Assembly (NCBI RefSeq): GCF_000330725.2
Contig: NZ_AMZY02000011.1
Span: forward strand, 205,780-269,779
Direction of reading: 5' to 3'
Source of the DNA: Mariniradius saccharolyticus AK6
GTDB lineage: Bacteria; Bacteroidota; Bacteroidia; Cytophagales; Cyclobacteriaceae
DNA length: 64,000 bases
The translations under genes and the position numbers were made by a program. Positions 27,619 to 36,837 of this stretch are shown piece by piece (position 1 is the first letter of the stretch; each line of letters opens with the position of its first letter). The notes under the pieces were generated by a model, which saw only the letters and a program-made list of their open reading frames with translations, did not search any database and had not been told where the DNA came from.

Positions 27619-27969
27619 ATGAATTTGATAGAAGAATTCAACGCCTACCGGAGCAAAATGAACGAAAGAATCATGGACTCCGACAATTTGGTCATCAAGC
27701 GTTTTTTCAACCTCGATACCAATACCTATGCGGAAGGCGCGCTGGAAGTGAAAACAAAAGAAATGATCGGATTGGCCTGTTCGATGGTGCTGCGCTGTGA
27801 CGACTGCATCAAGTACCACCTGGGCAAGTCGCATGAGGCTGGTCTCGGTAGAAAGGAAATATTCGAGGTGTTTTCCATTGCCCTGGTCATTGGAGGTTCT
27901 ATCGTGATTCCGCATTTGAGACGGGCAGTGGAGTATTGGGAAGGATTGGAGAAACAAGGGAATGTTTAA
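27619..27969 (+). CDS. Carboxymuconolactone decarboxylase / AhpD-like protein
   Basis: A 116-residue helical protein with the redox motif CDDCIKYH near residue 56, as in AhpD-type peroxidase reductases and their relatives. The pattern KTKEMIGLACSMVLRC before it and EVFSIALVIGGS after it complete the CMD domain. It starts a five-gene run (27619-29959) with overlaps or short gaps. A role in peroxide or alkyl-hydroperoxide metabolism is likely from the family but not specific. Confidence 0.88.
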   Translation: MNLIEEFNAYRSKMNERIMDSDNLVIKRFFNLDTNTYAEGALEVKTKEMIGLACSMVLRCDDCIKYHLGKSHEAGLGRKEIFEVFSIALVIGGSIVIPHLRRAVEYWEGLEKQGNV

Positions 27970-28324
27970 GAAGGATCTTGACCTGGAAAAACGCTGGGGA
28001 AAGCTGCTGATGGGCATTGAGGAACTTCTTGGAAAAAAACCAAAAGACCTGAATGGCGTTTTGTTCCTTATCGGCGTACAGGAATTGGGCAAAGGCTACC
28101 ACAATTTCTCCAAAGAGCAAAAGCAGGACTTGATGCACATCGCGATATGCAAGGTGCTGAGTCTCGCCGGGTTTTACGAGTTGGAGTACATCGACCAAGA
28201 CGGATGGCCACATTGGAGATTGCTCAAGGAATTGCCGCATTTCGATATTTTGGAACAGGAAAAGCTGCTCAAAATACAGGTATTGGAATATTTCGAACAA
28301 GAATTCCAGATTGACATCAAATAA
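27962..28324 (+). CDS. Conserved hypothetical protein (120 aa)
   Basis: Overlaps the AhpD-like gene by 8 bp. The protein reads GVLFLIGVQELGKG and LMHIAICKVLSLAGFYEL, a helical pattern I know as a Bacteroidota-conserved protein without assigned function. No signal peptide or membrane helix is visible. It is translationally coupled to its neighbour and followed 15 bp later by the exonuclease gene. Confidence 0.8.
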   Translation: MFKKDLDLEKRWGKLLMGIEELLGKKPKDLNGVLFLIGVQELGKGYHNFSKEQKQDLMHIAICKVLSLAGFYELEYIDQDGWPHWRLLKELPHFDILEQEKLLKIQVLEYFEQEFQIDIK

Positions 28325-28339
28325 GGGAACCGCTAGTCT

Positions 28340-29101
28340 ATGAAAATCGCATCCTATAACGTAAACGGAATCCGCTCGGCAATCAACAAAGGATTTGTCG
28401 ATTGGATCAAGGCGACGGATCCCGATATAATTGGTTTACAGGAAGTTAAGGCAGAAGAAACCAATATCGATAAGTCTATTTTTGAGGATTTGGGCTACTA
28501 TATCTATTGGTACCCTGCGGTAAAAAAGGGCTACAGCGGTGTCGCGATTTTGACCAAAACCAAACCAAAAAACATAGCCTTCGGGATGGGAATCCAAAGC
28601 TACGATGACGAGGGCAGAATGATACGGGCTGATTTTGATGATTTCTCATTCATTTCGGCTTATTTTCCTTCGGGCACTACGGGCGATGTCAGGCAAGACT
28701 TCAAATACCAGTTTTTGGATGATATCTATGGCTACTCACAGGATTTGATCCAAAAATTCCCTAATTTGATCATGAGTGGGGACTATAATATCTGCCACAA
28801 GCCGATAGACATCCACAATCCAATCTCCAATAAGAACTCCTCCGGGTTTCTGCCGGAAGAAAGGGCATGGATGGACAAGTTCACCTCCTCAGGCTTTGAG
28901 GATAGCTTCCGGCTATTCAATCCAAATCCCCACCAATATACCTGGTGGAGTTTCAGGGCAGGGTCTCGGGCAAAGAACTTGGGTTGGCGGATTGATTACC
29001 ACATGACAACCCTGCCCATGCGGGAGCGTTTGAAAAGAGCTATCATTCTTCCGGAGGCACAGCATTCCGATCATTGTCCGATCATTCTGGAAATGGAATA
29101 A
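28340..29101 (+). CDS. xth: Exodeoxyribonuclease III
   Basis: A 253-residue endonuclease/exonuclease/phosphatase-fold enzyme. Key motifs are YNVNGIRSA at the start, the metal ligand in IGLQEVKAEE, GDYNICH near residue 150 and the final catalytic pair in QHSDHCPIILE. It acts as an AP endonuclease and 3'-5' exonuclease in base-excision repair. It sits in the middle of the 27619-29959 operon. The length and motifs are complete. Confidence 0.95.
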   Translation: MKIASYNVNGIRSAINKGFVDWIKATDPDIIGLQEVKAEETNIDKSIFEDLGYYIYWYPAVKKGYSGVAILTKTKPKNIAFGMGIQSYDDEGRMIRADFDDFSFISAYFPSGTTGDVRQDFKYQFLDDIYGYSQDLIQKFPNLIMSGDYNICHKPIDIHNPISNKNSSGFLPEERAWMDKFTSSGFEDSFRLFNPNPHQYTWWSFRAGSRAKNLGWRIDYHMTTLPMRERLKRAIILPEAQHSDHCPIILEME

Positions 29102-29135
29102 AAATATTTAAATGAAATTTATTCATATTTAATTC

Positions 29136-29534
29136 ATGAAATCCATCAAAATTTCTATCCCATCACTGATGGAGAATATCAAGATCATAGAAAGCTTCAT
29201 CGATAATGCGAAGGAAAAGTATACGATCAATGAAGATATCTATGGCAACATCATGATTTCGGTGACGGAATGCGTGACAAATGCCATCGTGCATGGCAAT
29301 CAATTGGATGGGAACAAGAAAGTAGATTTGGAGTTGCGGCTCGAGGACGATTCCCTGCATTTCACCATCGTGGACGAAGGGCCGGGATTTGACTATGAGC
29401 ACCTCTCTGACCCCACCGCACCGGAAAACCTTGAAAAGATCGGCGGCAGGGGCATATTCATCATGAAGCACCTGTCGGATGACGTGAAATTCGAAGACCA
29501 AGGGAGAAAAACGGTTCTTACATTTTACCTCTGA
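29136..29534 (+). CDS. RsbW-like ATP-binding protein (HATPase_c)
   Basis: A 132-residue stand-alone GHKL ATPase domain: the N box is ECVTNAIVHGNQ near residue 46, the G1 box VDEGPGFD near 87 and the G2 box GGRGIFIMKHLSDDV near 108. Such proteins act as anti-sigma-factor serine kinases or related switches. No sigma factor or anti-anti-sigma partner lies alongside; the next gene (2 bp on) is ybeY. The partner is therefore unknown. Confidence 0.85.
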   Translation: MKSIKISIPSLMENIKIIESFIDNAKEKYTINEDIYGNIMISVTECVTNAIVHGNQLDGNKKVDLELRLEDDSLHFTIVDEGPGFDYEHLSDPTAPENLEKIGGRGIFIMKHLSDDVKFEDQGRKTVLTFYL

Positions 29535-29536
29535 CA

Positions 29537-29959
29537 ATGGCGATTCTTTTCTTTGAAGAAGATATCAAGTTTTCCTTACCGGACAAAAACAAACACAAAA
29601 GATGGCTTAAGGGAATAGCGGCAAACGAAGGCTTTGCCATTGACGAACTGAATTACATCTTTTGTTCCGATGAATACCTTCTTCAAATAAACCAAGAGTA
29701 CCTCAAGCACAATACCTATACCGATATCATTACCTTTGACAACTCGGACAGGGACAAAGTAATTATCAGCGATATCTTCATCAGCATCGATCGGGTCAAG
29801 GAAAACGCCGCTAAGGAAAATACCGCGTTTGAAAACGAATTGCTAAGGGTGATGAGTCACGGATTGTTACACTTGATGGGATACAAAGACAAAAAGCCTG
29901 AGGACAAATTAAAGATGAGGGATCTGGAAGATCAATCCATCAGGCTATTTAATCAATAA
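29537..29959 (+). CDS. ybeY: rRNA maturation endoribonuclease YbeY
   Basis: A 140-residue protein with the UPF0054 core: YLKHNTYTDIITFD near residue 57 and the zinc site SHGLLHLMGYKDKKPED near residue 107. The last position of the canonical HGxLHLxGYDH motif is Lys-Asp here, a variation I recall in Bacteroidota YbeY. It is involved in 16S rRNA 3'-end processing and ribosome quality control. It ends the operon; the two parS sites start directly after its stop. Confidence 0.92.
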   Translation: MAILFFEEDIKFSLPDKNKHKRWLKGIAANEGFAIDELNYIFCSDEYLLQINQEYLKHNTYTDIITFDNSDRDKVIISDIFISIDRVKENAAKENTAFENELLRVMSHGLLHLMGYKDKKPEDKLKMRDLEDQSIRLFNQ

Positions 29960-29961
29960 AA

Positions 29962-30016
29962 TGTTCCACGTGAAACACCAAGGTTGTTCTCGATCACAAG
30001 TGTTCCACGTGAAACA
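29962..30016. other. Two parS centromere sites
   Basis: TGTTCCACGTGAAACA occurs at 29962-29977 and again at 30001-30016, both in the same orientation. It fits the widely conserved ParB-binding consensus TGTTNCACGTGAAACA with no mismatch. Each copy is followed by CCAA, so the direct repeat spans 20 bp, with 19 bp between the copies. The sites lie between ybeY and mnmG; the second ends 17 bp before the mnmG start codon, so ParB binding could also affect that promoter. Confidence 0.92.
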
Positions 30017-30033
30017 CCAATAACACGAAAAGT

Positions 30034-31899
30034 ATGTTTCCAGAATATGACGTAATCGTAGTAGGTGCAGGACATGCCGGATGTGAGGCAGCACACGCAG
30101 CAGCCAAGATGGGTGCCAAGGTCTTGCTGTGTACGATGAACATGAACACCATCGCTCAAATGTCCTGCAACCCCGCAATGGGCGGCGTCGCAAAAGGACA
30201 AATCGTCCGGGAGATAGACGCCCTAGGCGGAATGTCAGGTATCATTTCCGATAAGTCAATGATCCAATTCAGGATGTTGAACCGCTCCAAAGGTCCCGCG
30301 ATGTGGTCACCCCGCAGCCAAAATGACCGCATGCGGTTTGCGGAGGAGTGGAGATTGGCGCTGGAACAAACTCCAAATGTCGATTTCTGGCAAGAAATGG
30401 TCAGCGGCCTCCTTGTGACAGACGGAAGAGTCCGCGGCGTGAGGACAGGAATCGGCTTAGAAATCCCGGGAAAAACGGTTGTACTCACCAACGGAACATT
30501 CCTCAACGGGGTCATCCATATCGGGGAAAAACAATTCGGCGGGGGTAGGACAGGGGAATCAGCTGCCAAGGGAATTACCGAACAACTCGTTGGGTTGGGA
30601 TTTGAAGCAGGACGAATGAAAACCGGCACTCCACCAAGGGTAGATGGACGATCTTTGGACTACTCAAAGATGGAAATCCAATTTGGGGATGAAAATCCGG
30701 AAAAATTCTCCTATTCTGACGAAACGCAACCACTCACTGAACAAAGAACCTGCTGGATTACCTATACCAACAAAGAAGTGCACGAAACACTGGAATCAGG
30801 ATTCGATCGCTCACCGATGTTCAACGGCCGCATACAAGGTCTGGGTCCAAGATACTGTCCCTCCATAGAAGACAAGATCAACAGGTTTGCAGAACGGGAA
30901 AGGCACCAAATCTTCGTGGAACCCGAAGGCTGGAATACCGTCGAAATCTACGTCAATGGTTTCTCTACCTCGCTTCCGGAAGATGTACAATACAAAGCCT
31001 TGCGGAAAATCCCAGGATTCGAAAACGCAAAGATGTTCCGACCGGGATATGCCATAGAATATGATTTCTTCCCTCCAACCCAACTCAAATTGAGCCTCGA
31101 AACACAGTTGATTCAAAACCTGTTTTTCGCAGGCCAAATCAACGGTACGACAGGGTATGAGGAAGCAGCATCCCAAGGTCTCATGGCGGGAATCAACGCC
31201 GCTAGGAAAGTACAGGAAGAAGAACCTGTGATTTTGAAACGCTCAGAGGCCTATATTGCCGTTCTGATAGATGACCTCATCAATAAAGGCACGGAAGAGC
31301 CTTACCGAATGTTCACATCTCGGGCGGAATTCAGACTGTTGCTGAGACAAGACAATGCGGATCTCCGGCTGACCCAGTTGGGACATCAAATAGGCCTAGC
31401 TGACGACAGGCGATTGGAACGAATGCTGGATAAAAAATCGGACACAGCAAAATTGATCAATGACCTCAGGCAAAAGAAACTCTCCCCTGATTTGATCAAT
31501 GAAGGACTCGAAGACATGGATACAGCCACCGTGAAGGAAAAAATATCTGTCGAAAAACTGCTGAAACGGCCCCAAGTCGGACTCAAGGAAATCATGGATT
31601 TAGACAATGACCTCAAAGTCTACCTTTCCAAATACTCCAAGGACGTTTTGGAGCAAGCGGAAATCCAAATCAAATACGACAGCTATATCGAAAAGGAACA
31701 GCAAATGGTCGACAAACTGAACAATATGGAAAACTTCAGGATCCCGGTTCATTTTGATTATCTCGCCATTCCAGCCCTGTCAGCCGAAGGAAAACAAAAA
31801 CTCAACAAGGTTAGGCCAGAAACCCTGGGACAAGCATCGAGAATCTCCGGTGTATCTCCAGCAGACCTTTCTATCCTGACTGTTTACCTGGGAAGATAA
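30034..31899 (+). CDS. mnmG: tRNA uridine-5-carboxymethylaminomethyl modification enzyme MnmG
   Basis: A 621-residue flavoprotein of standard length. The FAD-binding motif is VVGAGHAGCEAAHAA near residue 10. GIGLEIPGKTVVLTNGTFLNG, TGTPPRVDGR and GTTGYEEAASQG are characteristic. With MnmE it adds the carboxymethylaminomethyl group to wobble U34 of tRNAs. In many bacteria this gene (gidA) lies next to the chromosomal origin, in line with the parS sites upstream and the candidate oriC at 34481-34955. Its stop overlaps the start of the next gene by one base. Confidence 0.98.
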   Translation: MFPEYDVIVVGAGHAGCEAAHAAAKMGAKVLLCTMNMNTIAQMSCNPAMGGVAKGQIVREIDALGGMSGIISDKSMIQFRMLNRSKGPAMWSPRSQNDRMRFAEEWRLALEQTPNVDFWQEMVSGLLVTDGRVRGVRTGIGLEIPGKTVVLTNGTFLNGVIHIGEKQFGGGRTGESAAKGITEQLVGLGFEAGRMKTGTPPRVDGRSLDYSKMEIQFGDENPEKFSYSDETQPLTEQRTCWITYTNKEVHETLESGFDRSPMFNGRIQGLGPRYCPSIEDKINRFAERERHQIFVEPEGWNTVEIYVNGFSTSLPEDVQYKALRKIPGFENAKMFRPGYAIEYDFFPPTQLKLSLETQLIQNLFFAGQINGTTGYEEAASQGLMAGINAARKVQEEEPVILKRSEAYIAVLIDDLINKGTEEPYRMFTSRAEFRLLLRQDNADLRLTQLGHQIGLADDRRLERMLDKKSDTAKLINDLRQKKLSPDLINEGLEDMDTATVKEKISVEKLLKRPQVGLKEIMDLDNDLKVYLSKYSKDVLEQAEIQIKYDSYIEKEQQMVDKLNNMENFRIPVHFDYLAIPALSAEGKQKLNKVRPETLGQASRISGVSPADLSILTVYLGR

Positions 31900-32798
31900 T
31901 GCCATTGGAAAAACTGACTCACTGCCCACTTTGCAAGAGTGGGCTTTTTTTAAACCATTCCGAAATCAAGGACCACTCCATCAGCAAGGAGAATTTCTAT
32001 ACCTGCAAATGTTCCAAATGTGACCTTGTCTTCACAAATCCAAGGCCAGACGCAGATTCAATAGGCCGGTACTATGAATCACCGGAATACGTCTCACACC
32101 AGAACAAATCCAATTCCCTAATCAACATTGCGTACAAACTGATCAGGATGTACACCATTAGAAAAAAGGTTAACCAAATCAACGCGTATTTCCCCGGAAA
32201 AGGGTCAATATTGGACTATGGCTGCGGTACAGGCCATTTCCTCAAGGCAGCCAAAGCCGACGGTTGGAAAGTGACAGGTATCGAACCCAACCCTACAGCA
32301 AATACAATATCCAACAGCCACGGCGTAAAAACCTACTTAGCTTACGATGAACTGAAAAAGTCGAAAACATTTGACATCATCTCGCTATTCCACGTCTTGG
32401 AACATATCCATGCATTGAGGAGTACCCTCAAAAATCTTCTGAAACATCTCAAAACTGATGGCAAATTGCTTATCGCCGTTCCAAACCGTGAGTCTTTCGA
32501 CGCCCAACACTACAAGGAATATTGGGCTGCCTGGGATGTACCAAGGCACCTTTACCATTTCAACCAAAGTTCGATTCAGAAACTTGCAGAGGAATTTGAG
32601 CTCCAAATCGAATCGACCCTACCGATGCCTTTTGACGCCTACTATGTTTCCATCCTCAGCGAGAAATACCAAAATCCATCCCGCAGCGGTCTCCTCAACA
32701 TCTTTAGAGCCCTCCAAATCGGCAGCAAATCCAATGAATCAGCTAGTAAAAAAGACAATCAGTACTCTAGTTTATTGTTTATTTTGAAGAAAAAATGA
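31899..32798 (+). CDS. Class I SAM-dependent methyltransferase with zinc ribbon
   Basis: A 299-residue protein with N-terminal Cys pairs (CPLCKSG and CKCSKC) and a methyltransferase domain. Motif I is LDYGCGTGHFL near residue 103; FDIISLFHVLEHI and LIAVPNRES follow. It resembles methyltransferases of cell-surface or sugar metabolism (Methyltransf_23), but the substrate cannot be told. It is translationally coupled to mnmG (TAATG) and to the lipoprotein gene downstream (ATGA). Confidence 0.88.
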   Translation: MPLEKLTHCPLCKSGLFLNHSEIKDHSISKENFYTCKCSKCDLVFTNPRPDADSIGRYYESPEYVSHQNKSNSLINIAYKLIRMYTIRKKVNQINAYFPGKGSILDYGCGTGHFLKAAKADGWKVTGIEPNPTANTISNSHGVKTYLAYDELKKSKTFDIISLFHVLEHIHALRSTLKNLLKHLKTDGKLLIAVPNRESFDAQHYKEYWAAWDVPRHLYHFNQSSIQKLAEEFELQIESTLPMPFDAYYVSILSEKYQNPSRSGLLNIFRALQIGSKSNESASKKDNQYSSLLFILKKK

Positions 32799-34480
32799 AA
32801 TATTTATTTTACATATATTTAATCATTATAATTTCATCTATTCTTTCTTGTGCAAAACAAAGTGCACCACTCGGTGGACCAAAAGATGAGGATAAACCAG
32901 AACTCGTATCCATCGATCCAGAAAACGAATCCATCAATACGAAGCCAAGCATAATTGTTTTAGAATTCAACGAATATGTCCGGACCGAGACACCCAATAA
33001 GCTTATTCTAATCACACCCAGAATCAACAAAGATGACATAGAGGTAACCGCAAACAGAAACAAGGTCACCATCAACCTAAACCAAGAACTTGAGGACAGC
33101 ACCACATATGTATTCAATTTCCAAAAATCCATCAAGGACATAACTGAAGGAAATGTCCCTGAAAACCTCCGCCTCGTATTTTCCACAGGACCAACAATAG
33201 ACAGCTTAACTGCAAACGGCCAAGTATCTTTCAATTTCCCACAAAACACCAAAGTAATCGAAGATGTCTTGGTTGGCCTATACACTCTAGACGATACTAC
33301 AAATGTTTTCACAGGTCCGCCCTACTACGTCGCTCAAACAGATTCAACTGGACAATTCACAATCAAGAACCTGAAACAAGGAAAATACCTAGCTTTCGCT
33401 TGGCAAGACAACAACAACAATAACAAAGCAGAAGACAAAACCGAACCATATTCCTTTATAATAGACACTATCAATCTGGAATCAGACATCACCGGGCTCA
33501 ATTTCATTCTTGACAAATCAGATCTTTCCCCATTCAAAATACAACGAACTGCCACTATTGGACAAAATTTCGAAATCACCACTACAAAAGCCGCTGTTAA
33601 TATTGAGATCCAACATGAGGACCTGGGGAAAGACCTGTTCTATGTAGCCAAGGAAAAATCCATACGCTTCTATCACCAAACATTACGTAACGACAGCACT
33701 ACGGTGAGAATCCAACTAGCAGATTCTGCGGGCATACAAATTGATTCGACTCTTTATCTCAAATTCCAAGAAAGCGACCGAAAAAAGGATACACCAATCC
33801 CTTCCTTTGGCTATGCCAAAACCTTTATCAAAAACATCGAGGCACAGATACTATTCAACAAACCAATTGCCGATATCAATTACGACTCATTGTTTGTAAA
33901 GTACGATACAATAAATAATGTGCAGATAACACCGCAGATGTTATCATTTGAAGACAGCTTACAGAGAACCTCACTCAGCTTATTGATCCCCATTCCAGAT
34001 TCCGTTGCATCTGACTCATTCACGCTGTATATAGGTGACTCCACGTTTATGGACGTAGAGGGAGAATGGACAGATAAGAAATATGAAAACACCTACACCA
34101 AGATAAATCCCGAAACCCTCGCAGAGGAAATCAAAGTATCAGTAAACACAGAAGAGCGCCCCCTCATCATACAAATCCTAAACAAAAAAGACGAAATCAT
34201 ACGCCAAGAATACCTCGAAAATACAAACACAACAACTTTCAAAAACATAGAAGCTGGCACATACATCATACGTGCCATTGTAGATAAAAACAAAAACAAG
34301 AGATGGGATACTTCAAACTACTTGGACAAACGGTACGCCGAACCCATTTATTTCCTCACAAATCCCGAAAACCCTGAACCCTACGATACGATCGTCCGCG
34401 GAGGATGGACTTTGGAAGTGACAATTGAACCTAGAAAAGGACCAGGGGTAACTCCACTAAAAGAAAAAAAACCACAATAA
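32795..34480 (+). CDS. Ig-like (Big_5) domain lipoprotein
   Basis: A 561-residue lipoprotein; the lipobox is SSILSC, with Cys at about residue 19. An N-terminal Big_5-type domain (PELVSIDPENESINTKPS, VLEFNEYV, TYVFNFQKSIKD) is followed by beta-sandwich-rich regions. Related proteins are common near mnmG in Bacteroidota, from memory. The role is unknown, with a surface or periplasmic location. The coding strand is strongly A- and C-rich, and the gene ends right at the candidate origin. Confidence 0.85.
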   Translation: MKYLFYIYLIIIISSILSCAKQSAPLGGPKDEDKPELVSIDPENESINTKPSIIVLEFNEYVRTETPNKLILITPRINKDDIEVTANRNKVTINLNQELEDSTTYVFNFQKSIKDITEGNVPENLRLVFSTGPTIDSLTANGQVSFNFPQNTKVIEDVLVGLYTLDDTTNVFTGPPYYVAQTDSTGQFTIKNLKQGKYLAFAWQDNNNNNKAEDKTEPYSFIIDTINLESDITGLNFILDKSDLSPFKIQRTATIGQNFEITTTKAAVNIEIQHEDLGKDLFYVAKEKSIRFYHQTLRNDSTTVRIQLADSAGIQIDSTLYLKFQESDRKKDTPIPSFGYAKTFIKNIEAQILFNKPIADINYDSLFVKYDTINNVQITPQMLSFEDSLQRTSLSLLIPIPDSVASDSFTLYIGDSTFMDVEGEWTDKKYENTYTKINPETLAEEIKVSVNTEERPLIIQILNKKDEIIRQEYLENTNTTTFKNIEAGTYIIRAIVDKNKNKRWDTSNYLDKRYAEPIYFLTNPENPEPYDTIVRGGWTLEVTIEPRKGPGVTPLKEKKPQ

Positions 34481-34955
34481 ACTTGGGGATAAAGGCAGAA
34501 ATTTCTGTGGATATCGCTGGATAACATGGGCATAAACACAGACTTATTCCAACCAAAATTACCAAACAGCAAACAAAAAAAGTGCTCCAAAAATAACTCC
34601 TGACAAATCAACAATTATCCACAAATCATCCCACAGACACTTGTCTACTCCCTACCTAAAGAATCATATCCACAACCGCAGCAATAAAAAGCCAAACAAC
34701 ACAGAGAATCAGACCTTTAATGAGTATCAGCTATCCATCAAACCGTGGATAAACATGTGAACAAAAACTCAAAATTGTTTAAAGTGAGATGCAGCCAACT
34801 TTTCCACAAATCCACACTATAATAACTACAATAGTTTATTTTAAATAAATAAAGTAATACCATTATAGTGATGTGGAAAATCCAAAAAATGCGCTTTTTG
34901 GATTAATGTCCATATTTGGGTAATTTGACTCCGCCTACATCAAACCCAAAAAACC
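34481..34955. other. oriC: Candidate chromosomal replication origin (oriC)
   Basis: A 475-bp AT-rich non-coding gap. DnaA boxes (TTATCCACA or its complement) occur exactly at 34615-34623 and with one mismatch at 34485-34493, 34506-34514, 34666-34674, 34744-34752, 34800-34808 and 34872-34880. The AT-rich core 34816-34870 is bracketed by CACTATAAT (34815-34823) and ATTATAGTG (34862-34870), with TTTTCCACA on the left and TGTGGAAAA on the right in mirror orientation. This is a plausible unwinding element. The parS sites 4.5 kb away and mnmG nearby support the call. No gene is visible. Confidence 0.7.
34897..34927 (+). promoter_or_regulatory. Promoter of the acyl-CoA ligase gene
   Basis: TTTG at 34897-34900 is spaced 19 bp from GTAATTTG (34920-34927), which matches the TAnnTTTG -7 box at seven of eight positions. 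It lies at the right edge of the candidate origin, 29 bp before the start codon. Confidence 0.45.
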
Positions 34956-36713
34956 ATGCATATCAGCAGACTATTTGACCTGATTCCCCATCAAATCGCA
35001 ACCTATGACAAAAAGGTAGCCTTGGCCCGAAAAGTTGATGGACAGTGGAAAACCTATTCGTCCAGGGAAGTAAAAAGTATCGTCGACAACCTAAGCTTAG
35101 CACTATTGGCAAGCGGTCTCGACAAAGACGATAAAATAGCTATCATCTCCAACAATAGACCGGAATGGAACTTTGCTGACTTGGCCATGCAACAGATCGG
35201 TGCCATTTCAGTGCCGATGTATCCCACGATATCTGCAGACGACTACCAGTACATTTTTAACCACGCGGAGGTGAAAATGGTCTTCGTCGGCGATGCGGAA
35301 ATCTATGCCAAAGCAAAGGAAGCAGCTAAGGGTACTTCCATTCGGTTGATTTCTTTCGATAGGATAGACGGATGCGAATATTGGGAGGATTTTTTGAAAG
35401 CTGGCGACAATGGCAACCTAGCCGATCTCGAGCTTAGAAAAAATGGTGTTAAGACCGGAGACTTGGTTACCATCATCTATACTTCGGGTACCACAGGTCG
35501 TCCAAAGGGTGTCATGTTGACCCATGGCAACATTATCCATAACCTGTACGCGGTAGAGGACCGAATCGTGGTACCGACAGGTGAAGGCAAGGCCCTGAGT
35601 TTCCTACCGCTTTGCCATATCTATGAACGCACAGGATCATATTGCTTCATTTACATGGGTATTTCGATCTACTATGCGGAGAGTATGGAGACGATCGGCG
35701 AAAACCTCAAAGAAGTCCAACCGCATATTTTTGATACCGTACCGAGGCTTTTGGAAAAGGTGTACGACAAGATCGTTTCGAAAGGTTATGAATTGACTGG
35801 GGTGAAGAAGTCCTTGTTTTTTTGGGCGCTTAATTTGGGTTTGAAATATGAGCCCAACAAAGACCAAAGTGCCTGGTATAACTTCCAACTGAAACTTGCC
35901 AACAAGATCATATTCAGCAAATGGAGGGAAGCATTGGGCGGAAATGTGATGCAAATCAATTCAGGCGCATCGGCACTTCAGCCAAGATTGGCCCGGGTGT
36001 TTTGGTCTGCGGGTATTCCTGTTTGCGAAGGTTACGGATTGACGGAGACTTCACCGGTGATTTCGGCCTCCGTCTGCAACCACAAGGATATCCGCATCGG
36101 CATGGTGGGCAAAATCGTAAAGGATGTGGAAGTGAAAATCGCTCCTGATGGGGAGATCCTTGCCAAAGGCCCCAATATCATGCAGGGCTATTACAAGCAG
36201 CCTGATTTGACCGCGGAAGTCCTCGAACCCGATGGATGGTTCCACACAGGTGATATCGGAGAGCTTCACGAAGGGGGCTATCTCAAGATTACAGATCGCA
36301 AAAAAGAGATTTTCAAAACTTCGGGAGGCAAGTACATCGCGCCGCAGCCGATGGAAAACAAGTTCAAGGAGTCACCAGTCATCGAACAAATCATCGTGGT
36401 CGGCGAAAACAAGAACTTTCCGGCAGCACTGATTGTGCCCAGTATCCAAGGATTGAAAGACTGGTGCAAACACAAGGACATTCCCTACACGACCGATGCC
36501 GAGATGCTGAAAAAGCCTGAGATCCTGGACAAGTTCCAAAAGGAGATCGACGAGAAAAACAAGTACTTTGGTAAATGGGAGCAAGTCAAGAAATTTGTCG
36601 TACTTCCACAGCAGTGGACCATTGAAACGGGAGAGCTTACCCCGACCATGAAGCTCAAACGCAAGATCATCCATCAAAAATTTGCCAAAGAAATCGAGTC
36701 CATGTACCAGTGA
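34956..36713 (+). CDS. Long-chain fatty acid-CoA ligase
   Basis: A 585-residue AMP-forming ligase. The P-loop-like motif YTSGTTGRPKGVMLTHGN lies near residue 178, EGYGLTETSPV near 355, GWFHTGDIGE near 427 and the C-terminal K-R-x-I-H pattern at the end. It activates fatty acids for beta-oxidation, which fits the fad genes downstream. It is followed by its own terminator, so it is transcribed apart from the MarR and fadN genes. Confidence 0.95.
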   Translation: MHISRLFDLIPHQIATYDKKVALARKVDGQWKTYSSREVKSIVDNLSLALLASGLDKDDKIAIISNNRPEWNFADLAMQQIGAISVPMYPTISADDYQYIFNHAEVKMVFVGDAEIYAKAKEAAKGTSIRLISFDRIDGCEYWEDFLKAGDNGNLADLELRKNGVKTGDLVTIIYTSGTTGRPKGVMLTHGNIIHNLYAVEDRIVVPTGEGKALSFLPLCHIYERTGSYCFIYMGISIYYAESMETIGENLKEVQPHIFDTVPRLLEKVYDKIVSKGYELTGVKKSLFFWALNLGLKYEPNKDQSAWYNFQLKLANKIIFSKWREALGGNVMQINSGASALQPRLARVFWSAGIPVCEGYGLTETSPVISASVCNHKDIRIGMVGKIVKDVEVKIAPDGEILAKGPNIMQGYYKQPDLTAEVLEPDGWFHTGDIGELHEGGYLKITDRKKEIFKTSGGKYIAPQPMENKFKESPVIEQIIVVGENKNFPAALIVPSIQGLKDWCKHKDIPYTTDAEMLKKPEILDKFQKEIDEKNKYFGKWEQVKKFVVLPQQWTIETGELTPTMKLKRKIIHQKFAKEIESMYQ

Positions 36714-36768
36714 TTGTAGGAAACTTAATTTGATCAAATAGGTATTTTTCCAATTTTTCCACTGAATC

Positions 36769-36807
36769 AAACTATATTCTGATACCAGACAGAATATAGT
36801 TTTTTTT
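36769..36807 (+). terminator. Terminator of the acyl-CoA ligase gene
   Basis: Perfect 13-bp arms AAACTATATTCTG (36769-36781) and CAGAATATAGTTT (36790-36802) enclose an 8-nt loop and run into a T tract. It lies 55 bp after the stop codon. Confidence 0.85.
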
Positions 36808-36837
36808 ATCTCCATAATGTTACCCTAAAATTTCCTC

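Noticed and set aside
34381..34614. Minus-strand frame entering the candidate origin
   Set aside because: It is the shadow of the lipoprotein gene's 3' end and DnaA-box DNA; no start or family support.
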